Assembly: GCF_954871325.1 (NCBI RefSeq)
Contig: NC_088777.1
Location: 18,887,366-18,951,365 of the forward strand
Direction of reading: 5' to 3'
DNA length: 64,000 nucleotides
Source of the DNA: Gordionus sp. m RMFG-2023
Taxonomy: Eukaryota > Nematomorpha > Gordioida > Chordodea > Parachordodidae
The number at the start of each line of letters is the position of its first letter. The first letter of the stretch is position 1. Position numbers and translations under genes: made by a program. The notes below the pieces were generated by a model. That model did no database searches. It saw nothing but the letters and a program-made list of their open reading frames with translations, and had not been told where the DNA came from. This document shows, piece by piece, positions 1-13,000 of this stretch.

Positions 1-640
1 TCATATTTATAGCTCCCGGAGAGTATCTGAGAACAAAATGCTCTCTAAAAAGATCGAATAGGACGAATATATAGTGACAAATGCCATGATGAACCTCCTC
101 AAGAATCGATTTACCTTTATAGGTTCGAACTATTTCGTCCTATTATTGATTAAATTATAAACAGCTTGTCGGAACTATTTTCTGCGAATTGAGAGCTTAT
201 CTTGGATGTCCAATATTTACATCCAAGACATTTTGATGAAATAAATAGTAAAGGTATTTCTAAAAAGGCCTTGGAAAAACTGGCACAATTGGCATATATA
301 TTGAGTGTTAAATTTCATAACGAATTATGTTCATTTGCCAGTGTATTCAAAGATTTGGTAGCAGAATTAAACGAAACGGACGATGATATCGCATGTACAA
401 GTGAGGAGTCTAATGAAGAAGATGGAATATTACAATATGATAATAAATCAGAGTGTGATAATAAATGTAACAAGTGTTTAATATGCGTGTATGAAATTCT
501 TAAAAGATACAATATGCATACAAGTGACACTAATTTATTTTTGCTTATGAATACATTTTAACTTTATCATTTATGCAGGTTAATTGCGAGAAGGCATTTA
601 GTAAATTAAAAAATGTAAAAATAAGCTGAGAGCTAATATT
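1..640 (+). pseudogene. hAT transposase remnant, C-terminal part
   Basis: The reading frame at 202-561 resembles the C-terminal half of hAT transposases of the TTF-finger/DUF4371 group: an opening like LHPRHFDEINSKG, then a Cys-rich patch (CNKCLICVYEIL). After a short stretch, 577-612 reads VNCEKAFSKLKNVKIS, the hAT dimerisation signature (C-E-x-x-F-S-K-L-K). A small intron may separate the two parts, since an AG precedes the second. Nothing resembling the DDE core is visible upstream in the window, so this is a partial copy, cut by the window edge and followed by degraded repeats. It is not expected to make active transposase. Confidence 0.6.
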
Positions 641-840
641 AACTGTAAAAATTGAATAGTAATTTCCATTAAGTAATAATATCATGATGTATATATTTTA
701 TTTTTATATAAATTACATTTTTATTTTTGAATTACATTTTTATTTTTTATTCACTCTTTCATTAAATACAATTTTTCTTTATATATCTTTTTTTAACAAT
801 GAAAAAAATAACTAATTGTGTGAAATACAAATTGATTTTT

Positions 841-950
841 AAAAAAATGTAGTTAAAATGATATATAAAAAATGTAGTTAAAATGATATATAAAAAATGT
901 AGTTAAAATGATATATAAAAAATGTAGTTAAAATGATATATAAAAAATGT
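841..950. repeat. 25-bp tandem repeat, about 4 copies
   Basis: Four nearly perfect head-to-tail copies of a 25-base unit containing tgtagttaaaatgatatat. The copies differ by almost nothing, so the array is young or still slipping. It lies between two fragments sharing the text aaggtataatcac (near 974 and 1602), which looks like a duplicated end of an old element. Confidence 0.9.
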
Positions 951-1009
951 TAATATAAAATTTTGACACAAAAGGTATAATCACCATTATTTAACATTTC
1001 ACCCTCCAA

Positions 1010-1625
1010 AGAAATTAGGCTTATGATTCCCTTGGATAAGTTGAGTGGTAACGCCATCAACGTTCTTATTGCCAGGCAATACGCCACCCATGTTCATGGT
1101 GCAGTCCTCTTTTCAAACCGAACGATGGCTTGGTAAATTAAAGTCCGCCCTTAGCTAACTTCCCAATCAGATCGCTTGTGCATGGTATCGGACATCTAGA
1201 TTCCTTTTGAGCAGGGTTTATTTTGTCCTTAAGCCAGCCATCCAATTACTGAGTCTTTGCATTGATCTTGGCATATGGAACTCTCCTCGGATGTATGATC
1301 TTAGGCACGGCATCGAACTTCAAGTGAATTTTACCTTGTCTGACCATGTTTGGTTTATAGGAGTAGGTTGACTCGAGGTCTTTTTTTGTTGTCAAGATTA
1401 CCTTCTCAAGATCATTCTCTGCGCTACCCACTAAGAACGTTTTTAATATGTTGTTGAAGGCATGAAGCCACATTTGTTCTAGCAGGGGAACCTTATCACA
1501 ATCCACTACAATGGCTTCCAGTGAACGCGAAGGTCGCGAGTTCGTGACTCGTCTTGGCCACCATGTAAAAATTGAATAGTAATTTCCAAATTTTGACCGA
1601 AAGGTATAATCACTATTATTTAACA
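1010..1625 (-). mobile_element. Ty3/gypsy fossil fragment
   Basis: On the minus strand, 1246-1400 encodes a stretch ending IHLKFDAVPKIIHPRRVPYA, typical of the region just before the Ty3/gypsy reverse transcriptase fingers. Short direct repeats outside it (near 643 and 1564, and near 956 and 1592) may be remains of the ends. It is a broken, short, apparently old remnant; other domains are not recognisable. Confidence 0.5.
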
Positions 1626-2139
1626 TTGACCAAGAAAAATTAGAAGCGTTTTTAATGATGTAAGTTGAACGAGAACGATTAGCATAGATTGAATTAGAAG
1701 ATATTCCTATATATTTGCGCAAAGGTTCAAAGTTAATGAGAGATTTATTAACGTAAAAATTATATATTTTCTTAATTCTTTTATTAGAATCTTATTAATA
1801 TTATCTACAATATGATTGGTGCCTGATTTTATAAAAGTGCAACAATTTTATTCTCTGTAATATTGTATAACTGCAATTATTTCATATTTATAATTAATTG
1901 ATTTAATATATTGAGTATGCATTTTTTTTATATTTAACATATGATGTATGATTTGATTTTATAGTGCAATATCGTTGTAAATCTAATATAAAATATATTT
2001 CGATGAATATTATTTTATATATGTAATGAATATGATTTTAGATGTGCATTTTTTTAAAATAAAATATATGATTATCGTATAATACTATTCTTTTTTTTAC
2101 TAAAAATGTAAAACGTTTGAACTTATTTTCAAAAAATAA

Positions 2140-3660
2140 GAAGTCATTTAAGGGAACCCACCCGGTCGAAGATCGGGAATAAGCGGACAAAATGGGGATA
2201 TGGGGGCGAAGCTCCCATATAAATGAGGCCGCTATAAAAAATGCCCACGAGACCGTACGGTCGCCAGTCCGCCCCTGCAATATTTTATGCTATAACCTTT
2301 AATATGTGGACCGAAAGAAAATATAGATGGCGAAATTATATTACCTTTACATTTCACGAAATAGATAATAATTTTAATATTGTATTTTATACATTGTTGA
2401 CACATCATGTCACTCAAAAACATACCACTGAAACTACTCTTACCGAGATAGAAAAAGTTGAAAAGGAATTTGATTTTGGGTTCAAGAAAATTCAAATGGT
2501 TAAGGATGCAGGACTCAATGTAAAGAAAAGTGTTCGTTTAGGAGAATATGACCCTCATTTATGTTTGAGACATGGATTACATAATCTAGTGACAGTCGAT
2601 GGAATAAAAAAAGTTAATAAAATAGAAAATCTCATTAAAAAAATGAGAGAAATTTTAGTTGCCTTAAGATTTAAAATAGGGATTTTGAAAATATGAATGA
2701 TATCGAAAATAAATATGTTTTGAATTGATATCATTTACAACGGGTATTTTAGATTTGGATGATAATGATCCTTTTTATGAAGATCGTCTTGGGTTTGATG
2801 ATGACAGTGCAAATCAAAAATCATATGAGGAAAAACACAAAGCCTTAAAATTAAATGTGCCTACACGTTGGCATAGTATTTTAATAATGCTGGAAAGTGT
2901 GAGTGGCAATAACAAAAATTCTATAAATATTCTATTAAATAGAATGGAGAAACCGGATCTCAAATTATTTAACTCCGATTGGAACTTGATGCATGAACTT
3001 TTAAATTTTCTTAAAACCATCAAAAAAATTATTGAATTTTTATCCGTCCAAAAAGGAGTTACTGTAAATTTATTCTTATTATTTCGTAGTAAAATTAAAA
3101 ATAATTTAATTGTAAAAGAATATGATAGTCCTCCCATAGCATCCCTTAAACAAAATGTGCTTACTAAATTTGATCATAGATTTCCAATAATCGATCTTCA
3201 GGTAGTATTTTAAAATACATAAATAAGTTTTTTTTATATTATATTTCTTTTTATTTTATTTTTTTACTTAGGTGTTAAAGCACTTTTAGATCCTCGTTTT
3301 CAATCTATAAACATAGTAAATGAATATTTAAAAGAAAAAAAATTAGCAATTTTTATATCAACACGTTACCTCTCTAAACGGCCGAATTAACCGAATATAG
3401 AACGACGGAAGTTGCTTAATTCGAATATCTTAAGTCATTAACTACGAAACATTTATCTATTCATAACAATAATCTGAAACAACATTATAAGAATATTATT
3501 CATTATTTGCGCCTTTAATTTAGAGATAAAATATGTAATAGATTTTTGGTAGATAAGAGCATTGGATCCAAAACCTTCAATATTAGTAGAAAGGTCATGT
3601 GCGTTCTACTAGTCGAACACACCCGGTGAGCGTGTTTTAATAGCTAGGCTCACTCTGAAC
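2140..3660 (+). mobile_element. hAT transposon remnant (BED-type transposase)
   Basis: Two plus-strand frames (about 2300-2690 and 2740-3213) and a third piece at about 3272-3350 follow the order of a hAT transposase. The first has CLRHGLHNLVTVDGI (the Cys/His-containing core segment). The second has LKLNVPTRWHSILIMLESV, the hallmark TRW-S motif after the DDE core. The third has KALLDPRF, the LLDPRF motif before the dimerisation region. The pieces are separated by frame changes or AT-rich spacers that may be decayed introns. The N-terminal BED finger and a clear dimerisation region are missing. Terminal repeats were not identified, so the edges are approximate. Confidence 0.65.
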
Positions 3661-3872
3661 TCTAAAAGATCATTATTATGCTCTATAAATCTAAATGAAA
3701 TAATATTTATACATGATAATTATAACTAAATAAAATAATTAAATTATAGTTATAATAAGGCATAAATTTTATTTTAAAAGTGTTTCCAATGAATTTATAA
3801 CTTTAAATAAAAAATTTAAGTTAGAAAAATATTTGACGTCACCGCCGATTTTAGTGGAGGCGTCTAAATCGA

Positions 3873-3896
3873 TTGGCTGCAACCAGCCAATCGTTT
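3873..3896. repeat. perfect 10-bp-stem hairpin
   Basis: The arms cgattggctg and cagccaatcg flank a 4-base loop. It sits beside a small GC-richer island (3838-3930) next to a retroelement scrap and is most likely part of a decayed transposon end. Confidence 0.7.
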
Positions 3897-3929
3897 TAAA
3901 AAAAGAAACGCCAACGCCGATAATTCTGC

Positions 3930-4126
3930 CGGCACATATGTCTACCTATATGGATTGCAATTGTTATTATTAAATATTTTTGGAACTTTTCTTGGATTCC
4001 CATTTGGAGATAAGCATCCTTAAGATTCAACGTTGAATATTTCTGTCCTCCTTCAATCTTTGCCAGTAAATCTTCCAAGATAGGTCCCCATTTAATAAGG
4101 AGCATCAATTTCGTCACACTTAACAT
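3930..4126 (-). mobile_element. Ty3/gypsy reverse transcriptase fossil scrap
   Basis: A minus-strand frame reads EDLLAKIEGG, then STLNLKDAYLQM: the Ty3/gypsy reverse transcriptase segment around the first catalytic aspartate. Only about 60 codons survive. It is broken and isolated, with no LTRs seen nearby. Confidence 0.7.
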
Positions 4127-4129
4127 TAT

Positions 4130-5170
4130 TTCCTTTTATTCCTGCTGATTATTTTGTGTAACTCAGAAAAAAACGATACGTGGTTCGCTTATTTAAATAG
4201 GATTTTATATCATATACAATAAAATGGTACTACGCTATTTTCATCATTAAAATAAGGTTCTCACTATGGTCCTACCTTGTTTTAAAGTTTGTACAATGGT
4301 CTCCTCAAACATTATTCCATTTTATTTACAATCTTCAATTCATAATAAGATTTTTATATAATTTAATAAAATTATATACATATTCTTAAAAATCTTAATT
4401 TTTTGAATCTAAACATTTTGTTGTGCCTAAAATTATGCTTTCATTCCTGTTTATTATTTTGTAACTCTAATTTTATTATTCAAATAGGATTTTATATCTA
4501 TCTAAAAAAATGAAACTACGACATTTTTATTATTTAAACAAGATTCTATATCTATTCACAAGTATCCTACTTTTTTTTTAGTTTGCCAATTTATTTCTCA
4601 GAACAATATTCCCTTTTATTCATGCTAATTGTTTTTTCAATTTCAAAAAAAAATTATAAATGATACACTATTTTTATTATTTAAATCAATTTTTATCATT
4701 TAGATATATCCGATTTTAAGGAGCTTACTTTTTTGAAGTTCGCCAATAGATCTCCTCGAACAATAATCTATTCTTGGTTTACTATTTTTATTATTTTAAT
4801 CGTATCAAAAGACATTACATAGTGTTACATTTTTATTATTTAAACAAGTTTATATATCTATTCTTAATAGCCCTACTTGTTTAAAGCCTGCCATTTTGTC
4901 GGGTCGAACAATTCTCTTCTATCTCTGTTGATTATTTTGTATGATTCTCAAAAAAATATAATGGTATATATTTATTATATAAATAAAATTATAGAGGATT
5001 TTATATATATTCCAAAAAGATGATACATAGTACCATATTTTTATTAATGAAAATAAAATTCTATATCTACTCGAAAGGATCCTACCATAAAAAACTTGCA
5101 TAATGGTTCCCCAAACAATATTTATCTTTATTCGCAATATACTTTTTATTTTGAATAATATTAGTAAGTA
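4130..5170. repeat. degenerate tandem array, about 150-290 bp units
   Basis: The block gccaat-atctcctcgaacaat recurs in diverged form near 4288, 4582, 4740, 4887 and 5094. Each copy is embedded in similar text (a ttattatttaaa tract, then a polypyrimidine stretch). Spacing varies from about 150 to 290 bases, so the array is old and eroded. No coding potential is seen. Confidence 0.55.
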
Positions 5171-6055
5171 TTTGTAATTTTTATTTTTCAATCTCATTGT
5201 TCCTGCTCAATAAAATTAGCTACTAAAAATACACTCATTTATATTATGGTATTTTTTATTTACCTACTCATCCCCATACCTATATTATGTTTTTCTTTTT
5301 TTATAAAACTCTGATATCTCATACCTTGTAATCCATCTCCATTTGTTACTCCCCACTATTTTTGTTTCATGGTCATCTCTGATTTCGGGCCATTTGTGAT
5401 TCCCGACATACACCCTCCCTTCCTTGCTAATGTCCAGCTAGGGCGAAGTTCTACTTGTGACGTATTTGAATAAATTTTTGGGATAGATAGTGGTGTGGTG
5501 TTTGGAGGTATTTTTAGTTTCACATATATTTACAAGAACAGCCAAATTTCTCTTGACACTTAGGGACCAAAATAATGGAAAGTGACATATGTGAGATAGA
5601 TCTAATGATAAAATAAAACTAAACCCCTCTCCCCAAATCTAAATTTTTAATTAATACATTATTGATATTAAATAAATTTTAAGTGGAATAGTTAAAATTT
5701 TAAAATTTCTTTTTATTATACTAATTATTATATCTATGACGTTTTTCAAATTGATATATATTTTCTATTATATTAATAGGAATGCAACCCATAATATATG
5801 ATAAAATTTTTATAAATTGATAGAACTGATATCAAATATAAAAATATTTTATAAAATGTTAGAACTGATATCAAATATAAAAATATAATATTCTCAAAAT
5901 TTTAACATTTAATTTCCTGAATTGTTTTTATTATATTAAATTATTTACTTACCTCGTGCTAATAATTGCTTAATTGAGGGGCGCACTAATTAGTAATTTG
6001 AATTTCAGAAACTGGTTCTATAACCCACATTAATTTGATTATCTTAAAACTAGTT
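5171..6055. other. intergenic, no gene seen
   Basis: AT-rich sequence with no recognisable coding or transposon motif apart from a short duplicated stretch (agaactgatatcaaatata near 5822 and 5861). It lies directly upstream of the first exon of the RRM-MYND gene and so should hold its promoter and 5' UTR, but no core promoter element can be called with confidence. Confidence 0.4.
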
Positions 6056-7029
6056 ATGTATTCATCATGGGATAATGATATATTGGGAAACTCGAAACCA
6101 ATGAGTAATTCTTATACGAAAAATGACCGGAATTTTGATAATTGTCAGTTTGAGGATTCTAATAATTCCTCATATGTCAATAATAGAGAAATCAAGTCAA
6201 ATAAACATAAACAGATGGACGATAGAATGAATAAGTATATTATAATATTATTTACTAAAGTATAATTTTTTAAGTGATCTATTTACCTTATTTATAAATA
6301 AAATACCAACGGAATGGACAGAGGTATATTAAATGGATGATTAAATCATAATTTTTATATTATAGGATGATTTGAGAAAGGTATTTTCTGAAATTGGAAA
6401 TGTTATAAAAGTTCGTATTAAGCCTGCAAAACAACCTGATTGTCAACCATTTGGGTACAATACAATAAAACAATTCTTAAAAATCATATTAGGTTTATAT
6501 CATATAAGACTGAACAAGAGTGTTATGCAGCCATAGATCTTTTGAATAATAAAATTTGTGAATCTTGTAAGCCATATCCAAGATTAAGAGTCGAAATTTC
6601 AAAATCAAAAAATGATGAAGCTACTTCAAGAGAAACTACTTCATTTCCAACAGAAACAATAAGCTTAAATGACACAAATTCTATTGACAAATTAAATTTG
6701 AATCCTGGTAAAAAATACTGCTTTAGGTAAAGTAATATTTTAATTATAAATATATTATTATTATCATAGGGCACAAACATGTGATACTAAGGTTTTTTTA
6801 TATGGAAGTAAGAATTAATTTGTCTTTATTTATATTTATAACTTCAAATAGATATAAAAAATCCAAATGAAATACTACAGAAATTGAATGTAATATTGTT
6901 TTAATATTTAGATCTATAATATAATTTTAGATCAAGTCTCCTAGTGAAAATAAACTTAATAATTTAAAAAATAATGAAATGATTGATTACAATAGCAATA
7001 GTCTAAATCCACAAAACATGATCATGGAA
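6056..7029 (+). CDS. exons 1-7: N-terminus and RRM
   Basis: Seven exons separated by six introns of only 38-44 bases. Splicing exons 2-4 restores a textbook RRM. The RNP2 strand is LFINKIP (residues 65-71), followed by the helix TEDDLRKVFSEIGNV. RNP1 is QPFGFISY, formed only when the 38-base intron at 6455-6492 is removed; then comes the helix ECYAAIDLLNNK. The aromatic positions of RNP1 (Phe107, Tyr110) and RNP2 (Phe66) that stack on RNA are present. After the RRM, exons 5-6 give another strand-like stretch (KVFLYGNIKNPNEILQKLN), which may begin a second, incomplete RRM. Exon 1 opens MYSSWDNDILGN and is Asn/Ser-rich, probably disordered. Confidence 0.8.
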
Positions 7030-10000
7030 GTATAAATTTTATACTAAATTACTTTAGCCAAATATATAAAAGAATTTATTAAAAATTTGTAAAAAAAAGT
7101 TTATTATATTAAATTCTACTTTAATGAAACAATTGCAAACTTTTTTGTCACTATATAATATACAAATTAAATGGGTCAATGATATATAAATATGTAAACT
7201 GTACTTTTAAATCCAGGAAGACATTCCTAGGGGTAAAAATTCATAGTGCTATTTGCTAATATCTTACTAAAAAATGTTTATCAATTGATAAATGCCCAGT
7301 CGACTATTTATACTGATTAATTTCTTATTTTTTAGCAGCCATTCAATGGGTATCAAAATTTAGCAAGAAATAACCCTCAAGAATATCCACCCCCATCGCT
7401 GAACATCAACAATTGTTTTTTTTGTGTGAAGCCTGGTAAAAATTTTAATACTAAAATAAATTTGGCTATAATTTTAAAATGAAAATTACAAAGTAGACTT
7501 TGTATGCTAAAAAATTCAACTAGCTCTGATAGGAGGGTTACATATATATTTAATCCTGTTTATCTCATTTGATGTCAAACACCTCAGTACCCACTTTCAA
7601 TTTTGATAAAATTATATAGGTGTTTTATATTTTCTAGTTAGATTAAATCAATTATAATAGAAAAATTAGGATTTAAGGTACAAAGAAATCAATTTTAGTA
7701 AGATCAGCAGAGTTTGGACTACTTCATCAACATTTTTTTGTCTTGGTACATTTAAATGTTTACCTTACCCTTCTTAGCCCAAAATATTTTTTTAGATTTA
7801 CCTAATTATTATATTTTTAATGTCTACATTTAATTTTTCCCCAATCTCAATTTGAGCTCATCTACTCCATGTAACAAATCAATTATGTTTTGATGTTTAT
7901 TTGAAATTTATTCAGATCATAACTTGTTTGATTTTTTGTGAATTTACTATTTTATTTATAAATTTAGTATTTTAGCTAGATAGTTCAAATATATAAACTA
8001 GAGACCTGCAGAGGTACCATTTGTACAGCCCAGATTAAAAAAATTTTGGCCCGGCCCTGATTTTTTTCCAAAATATTTTTATGGCCCGGCCTGGGTTTAA
8101 AAATTTTAGGCCCGTCCAGACCAAAATATTTTGGGGGCCCGGCCTAGGTTAAAAAAAATTTTTTTTAGCCCAACTCGGAATTTTTAAAAATTATATTCGA
8201 CCTGGTAAATTCAAAAAATTTATTATTTCGTATTTTATCATATTTTTTGGCGAGTATTATCATTTAATAAGCAAGTATATTAGCTAATGTTGTTAAACGG
8301 CTCGTTTTGAGCCGATTTTTAAAAACCGCTAACTCAATATTTTCGCCAAAAAAATATTGACTAAGCCTCGAAATTTCGATACTATATGTCTAGACCTTTG
8401 CTCCTTCTATAAGCAAAATTTTCAGGCTTGCATAATATTTTTCTGGATAAAAAACAGCCGTTTTTAAAAATCGGCTCAAAACGAGCCGTTTAACAACACT
8501 ATTTTATTTATTTTTATTCTAACCAGATAATTAGTATATTACAAATTGTAAAAAAAATATAACATATATTATATAATAATGTATTTAATCCTTTGCGTAT
8601 TTATTCCATGGCAGGAAAACTATAATTTTATTATTTAATAGATACTATGAGTGTTAGCTAGTAAAAAAAAAGCCTAGCCCTGCCCAGGTATTTTTTTAAA
8701 AAAAAATTTTCAGGCCTGGCCTAGGCATATTTTAAAAAAAAATTTTCAGGCCTGGCCTAGGTATATTTTAAAAATTTAAAATACGGCCCAGCCATGGTAC
8801 CCTGGCCGGGCCTGCAGGTCTCTGATATAAATGATAGATATTATAATGTATTTTTAAATAATATTAATCAAAATATTAGTTTGAAATCCAAAATAATATA
8901 TCAAATTTTAATGCTAGGATTGGCCCAATAAATTTTATAAATGACTGGCCTATAATTATCTACAAAAAATGGAATTTATAGATTTAATTAGGCAGTGGTT
9001 AAAATCAGGGACCGGCAGGCCTTGATACACATTCTGGGCCATAGTTTAATTTTTTGAAATACCAGGGCTGGATCTTATAAATTTTAATAAATATAATATA
9101 TTTATTAAAAATCTGAACCAGGCCTGAAAATATAAAACCTGAGCCATTAAAATAGTACCTCTGCAGGTCTCTGGTTAAAATATGAAAATAAATTAGCTTA
9201 TTGTTATTTTGGCGATAATATCAGGTCAAAAAAATGACCCAAGATTAAGTGGGATTTTTTCGGACTTCTATTTAGATAAGCTATATACTAGAATTAAATA
9301 TATTTATAACTTTCATATAGTGTTGTTAATCGGCTTAACCGAGTCAGGTCAAACAGAGCTGACCCAAATTTTGGGTCGTTTTTTTAGACCTCGACACGAG
9401 CTCAAGCCGAAAAAAACGACCTCGACCCAAAATATGGGTCGTTTTTTCGACTCAGACTTGAAGTTTGGTTGTTTTTTTGGACTCAGACTTGAAGCTTGGT
9501 TGTTTTTCCCAACTCAGACTTGAAGTTTTTTTTTTAGGCCAATGTGTAAAAATATATTTTGCAAACATGTTAAATTAAAATTTCATTGAAGATGTACCAT
9601 AGGAAAGTGACAATTGTCATAATCGTCATTTTTGAACTTTTTGAATTTTTTAAGGCAAATGGGTAAAAATGTATTTTGTAAACATGTTAGATTAAAATTT
9701 CATTGAAGATGTACATAGGAAAGTGACAATTATCATAATCGTCATTTTTGAACTTTTTTCAATTTAATTGAAGCAGATAGATAAAAATATATACTGTAAA
9801 CTTGTTAAATCAATTTTTCAGTGATGATTAAAATAGCCATGTTGATAATTTATTTGGAATATTCTGAAGAAAATAAAAAAAAATCGAAGTATTGTAAAAA
9901 GTGGTTAATAAGATGCTACTTTATTGAAAAAATAGCGGAAACTCTTATAAAAACAGGCTTTGAAATACTAATTATAAATAAAATCAGTTTTCCAAAAATA

Positions 10001-13000
10001 AATAAGTATTTATATGAGATAGTTTGCCGCCATTTATCTTTTTTTCGGGATCTTCTACACTAAAATATGAATATAACATGTTTTACAAATAAGATTTTTA
10101 CTATTTGATTAAATAGAGTTTAAAAATAATTATGACTTTTATCACTTTTCTATGGCTTTTATTGAAATTTTAATTAACTAGTTTATAATTTATATTTTAA
10201 CCATTTTCTTCAAAATATTCCAAAAAAATTATCAACATTTATATTTTAATTTTTTCATCACTGAAAAATTGATTTAACATGTTTACAGTATATATTTTTA
10301 TCAATCTGCTTCAATTAAATTGAAAAAAGTCAAAAATGACGATTATGACAATTGTCACTTTCCTATGGTACATCTTCAATGAAATTTTTATTTAACATGT
10401 TTACAAAATATATTTTTACCAATTTACCAGTTCAAAAATGACGATTATGACAACTGTCACTTTCCTATGTATATCTTCAATGAAATTTTAATTTAACATT
10501 ACAAAATATATTTTTACCCATTTGCCTTAAAAAATTCAAAAATGACGATTATGACAATTGTCACTTTCCTATGATACATTTTCAATGAAATTTTAATTTA
10601 ACATGTTTGCAAAATATATTTTTACATATTTGCCTTAAAAAATAAACTTAAAGTCTGAGTCGGAAAAAACGACCAAACTTAAGTCTGAGTCGAAAAAAAC
10701 GACCCATATTTTGGGTCGAGGTCGTTTTTTCGGCTTGGACTCGGGTCGAGGTCTAAAAAACGCCGCATATTTTGGGTCGAGGTCGAAAAAAACGACCCGA
10801 ACTTTGGGTTGGGGTCGCGACTCGCGGCTTTTTAACAACACTATTTTCTTATAATAAATAAACTTTACTTTAGTGACTAACTTTTATTTTGAATTTTATG
10901 CAGCTTTTGCCAAGAGAGTCAAAAAAAGTGATAGAATATATGAATAAAATTCATGATTTAAGAATGTTTATCTAAGGTTCAAATAATATAATAACTCATT
11001 ATCCTTAAACAAAATAAAAATTAATTTTGCACATATATATTTTCTAAAAATATTTAGCTACTAAAAGATCCAAAAATTCAGAATTATTTTTTAGTAATAA
11101 CTTATTTTAAATGACTTAGTCCCATTTGCACTATGAAGGGTTAATTAATTTCAAAATCAGAGATTTGCAAGATCCAGTTTTTTTATATGAATTATCTAGC
11201 CTGTCCCATTTATTTTTATATGAATTGCCTGACCTGTTGTTTTTTTGTAGGCCTAGATTAATTAGTCATTTGGCCCATAAGACAAGCGCCTTGCAAATCT
11301 CTCAATGATTATTAAATTTTATATTTTTAACCCATAGTTGATAATTATGATAAAGGGAAAAAATGAAAATTTTATGTCAAATTGAAAGTTTCAAATTAAT
11401 CTTCAAAATGACGATTCAATTTTTTCAAATTTCTTTCTTACTGTATTTTTCATTTTCTCAATAATTAACACAACTGCCTTGTTTCCTCAAAAAATCGCGC
11501 TAGCAGGGAAAAAAATTACTAGAACATATATAACATATTTACAAATTTTTATCAAAACTGAAAGAAAAGGGCACTTTTTAAGAGTTTTTAGCTTTTTTAC
11601 CTCTCTGAACTCATAGTCATAAGTAGAAAGTTATATATTTTATTGCATATTACATTGTTTCGATTCGAATTTTCATATTTTTATTTTCATAATATAAATA
11701 TTTTTTGTTTTTTAATTGTAATTTTGTAAGTGGTTAATAATGATGCATTTGTACTACCTCGACCATGAGTTATAGTCTAGAAAAAACCAGGCCATTTGAC
11801 AAAAACATGATAAAAATATTATGCTAAGCTGACTAAATCAAACAACCCAATAAATAATCAATTTTTAGGCCATTTTGTAAAAAATTTTTATTATTAGTTT
11901 TACGACATTTGTTTCCGTTTATTTTATTTAACATTTTTGTTTCTTAAATTTTTACTTATAAAAATTTGTTGAACAGATGAAATTATTTATAAGTTATTTT
12001 AATCATTAAATAAAGTCGTTGACGGTTATTTTTCCTTTTCAAAAGAAAACATAATATATTTTTAAAACTCACATTTGTTTTTTTTATGTAGCTTAAGCAA
12101 TAAATCAACTTAACATTTTTGATTTAACATTATTATAATATATGATATCTGATTTGTATTTACAGCTCCGAGATAACAAGTTAAAAAATTATTTGGAAAT
12201 TATATTTTTAATTTTAAAAAAATATCAAGTAAATAATTTGTTTTATATGGAAGTGTTTTTAAAAAATAATATTAATGAGTTAACAAAATCGCAAATATAT
12301 TTTTATGTAAACCAAAACAAGTTTTTTGAGCAAAAGAAAAGCTTATCCCAACAAAAAATTTAAATAATATATTTTTGAAAAAACCGGAAAAAGATAATTT
12401 TTTTTATTAAAAAACATTCAGTAAATAATTAATAATTAGTGGTTAAAGTTAACTATGTAAACATTGACAAAAGAAAAGCTTATCCTGTAATAATTTAAAA
12501 ACCGGAAAAGGGTAAAAATTTTAAATAGAAAAAATTTTTTACTTTTGTTTACTAATCGTTTTAAAAATATTGTTTTTTTGTTTAACTTTATTTTCCTGTA
12601 TATTTTAAAATAATTTTCACAATAACAGTTTCTTCAACTTAAATCCTTTGATATTAAGTTATTCCATTACTAAAAATCATTTACAGCTCACAATTTAAAA
12701 TGTTATTGCTTTGACATAATTCACTAATCTTATATTTTCAACAGAATAATTGGGTTTAAAGTTTTTATTGAATAATCATTAGGAAAAATATAAAATCTAT
12801 TCATAATATTTACAATCGACACGATTCATTGTTTGATTTTGTTTACACAGGTTTTTGTCATAGGTGACGGAAAATTCTCATCTTATGCCTTTTCTTAAAG
12901 CGGCACACTTGACAACTATGTTGACCTCATTTTACCAATGTTCCTTTATTATAACATTGCTGCGCGCTTGTTATCTTTCACTTTGCCATTTTGCAATAAT

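Noticed and set aside
845-950. CRISPR-like array
   Set aside because: The 25-base units are contiguous without spacers and the genome is eukaryotic; it is a simple tandem repeat.
7217-7232. possible 16-base micro-exon between exons 7 and 8
   Set aside because: It has AG/GT borders, but its length would throw exon 8, which carries the first MYND Cys pair, out of frame.
9821-10063. 80-codon frame at the centre of the 1.5-kb palindrome
   Set aside because: A faint resemblance to the start of PIF/Harbinger transposases (KKWLIR...) is too weak to call, and it is isolated.
10902-10976. candidate exon starting after tgcag, reading LLPRESKKVIEYMNKIHDLR
   Set aside because: It lies inside the intron that splits the MYND finger. 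Including it would break the finger spacing, which is exact without it, and its frame closes with a stop.
12142-12363. 73-codon plus-strand open frame
   Set aside because: AT-driven Asn/Leu/Ile/Lys composition inside intron 8, no splice partners in phase.
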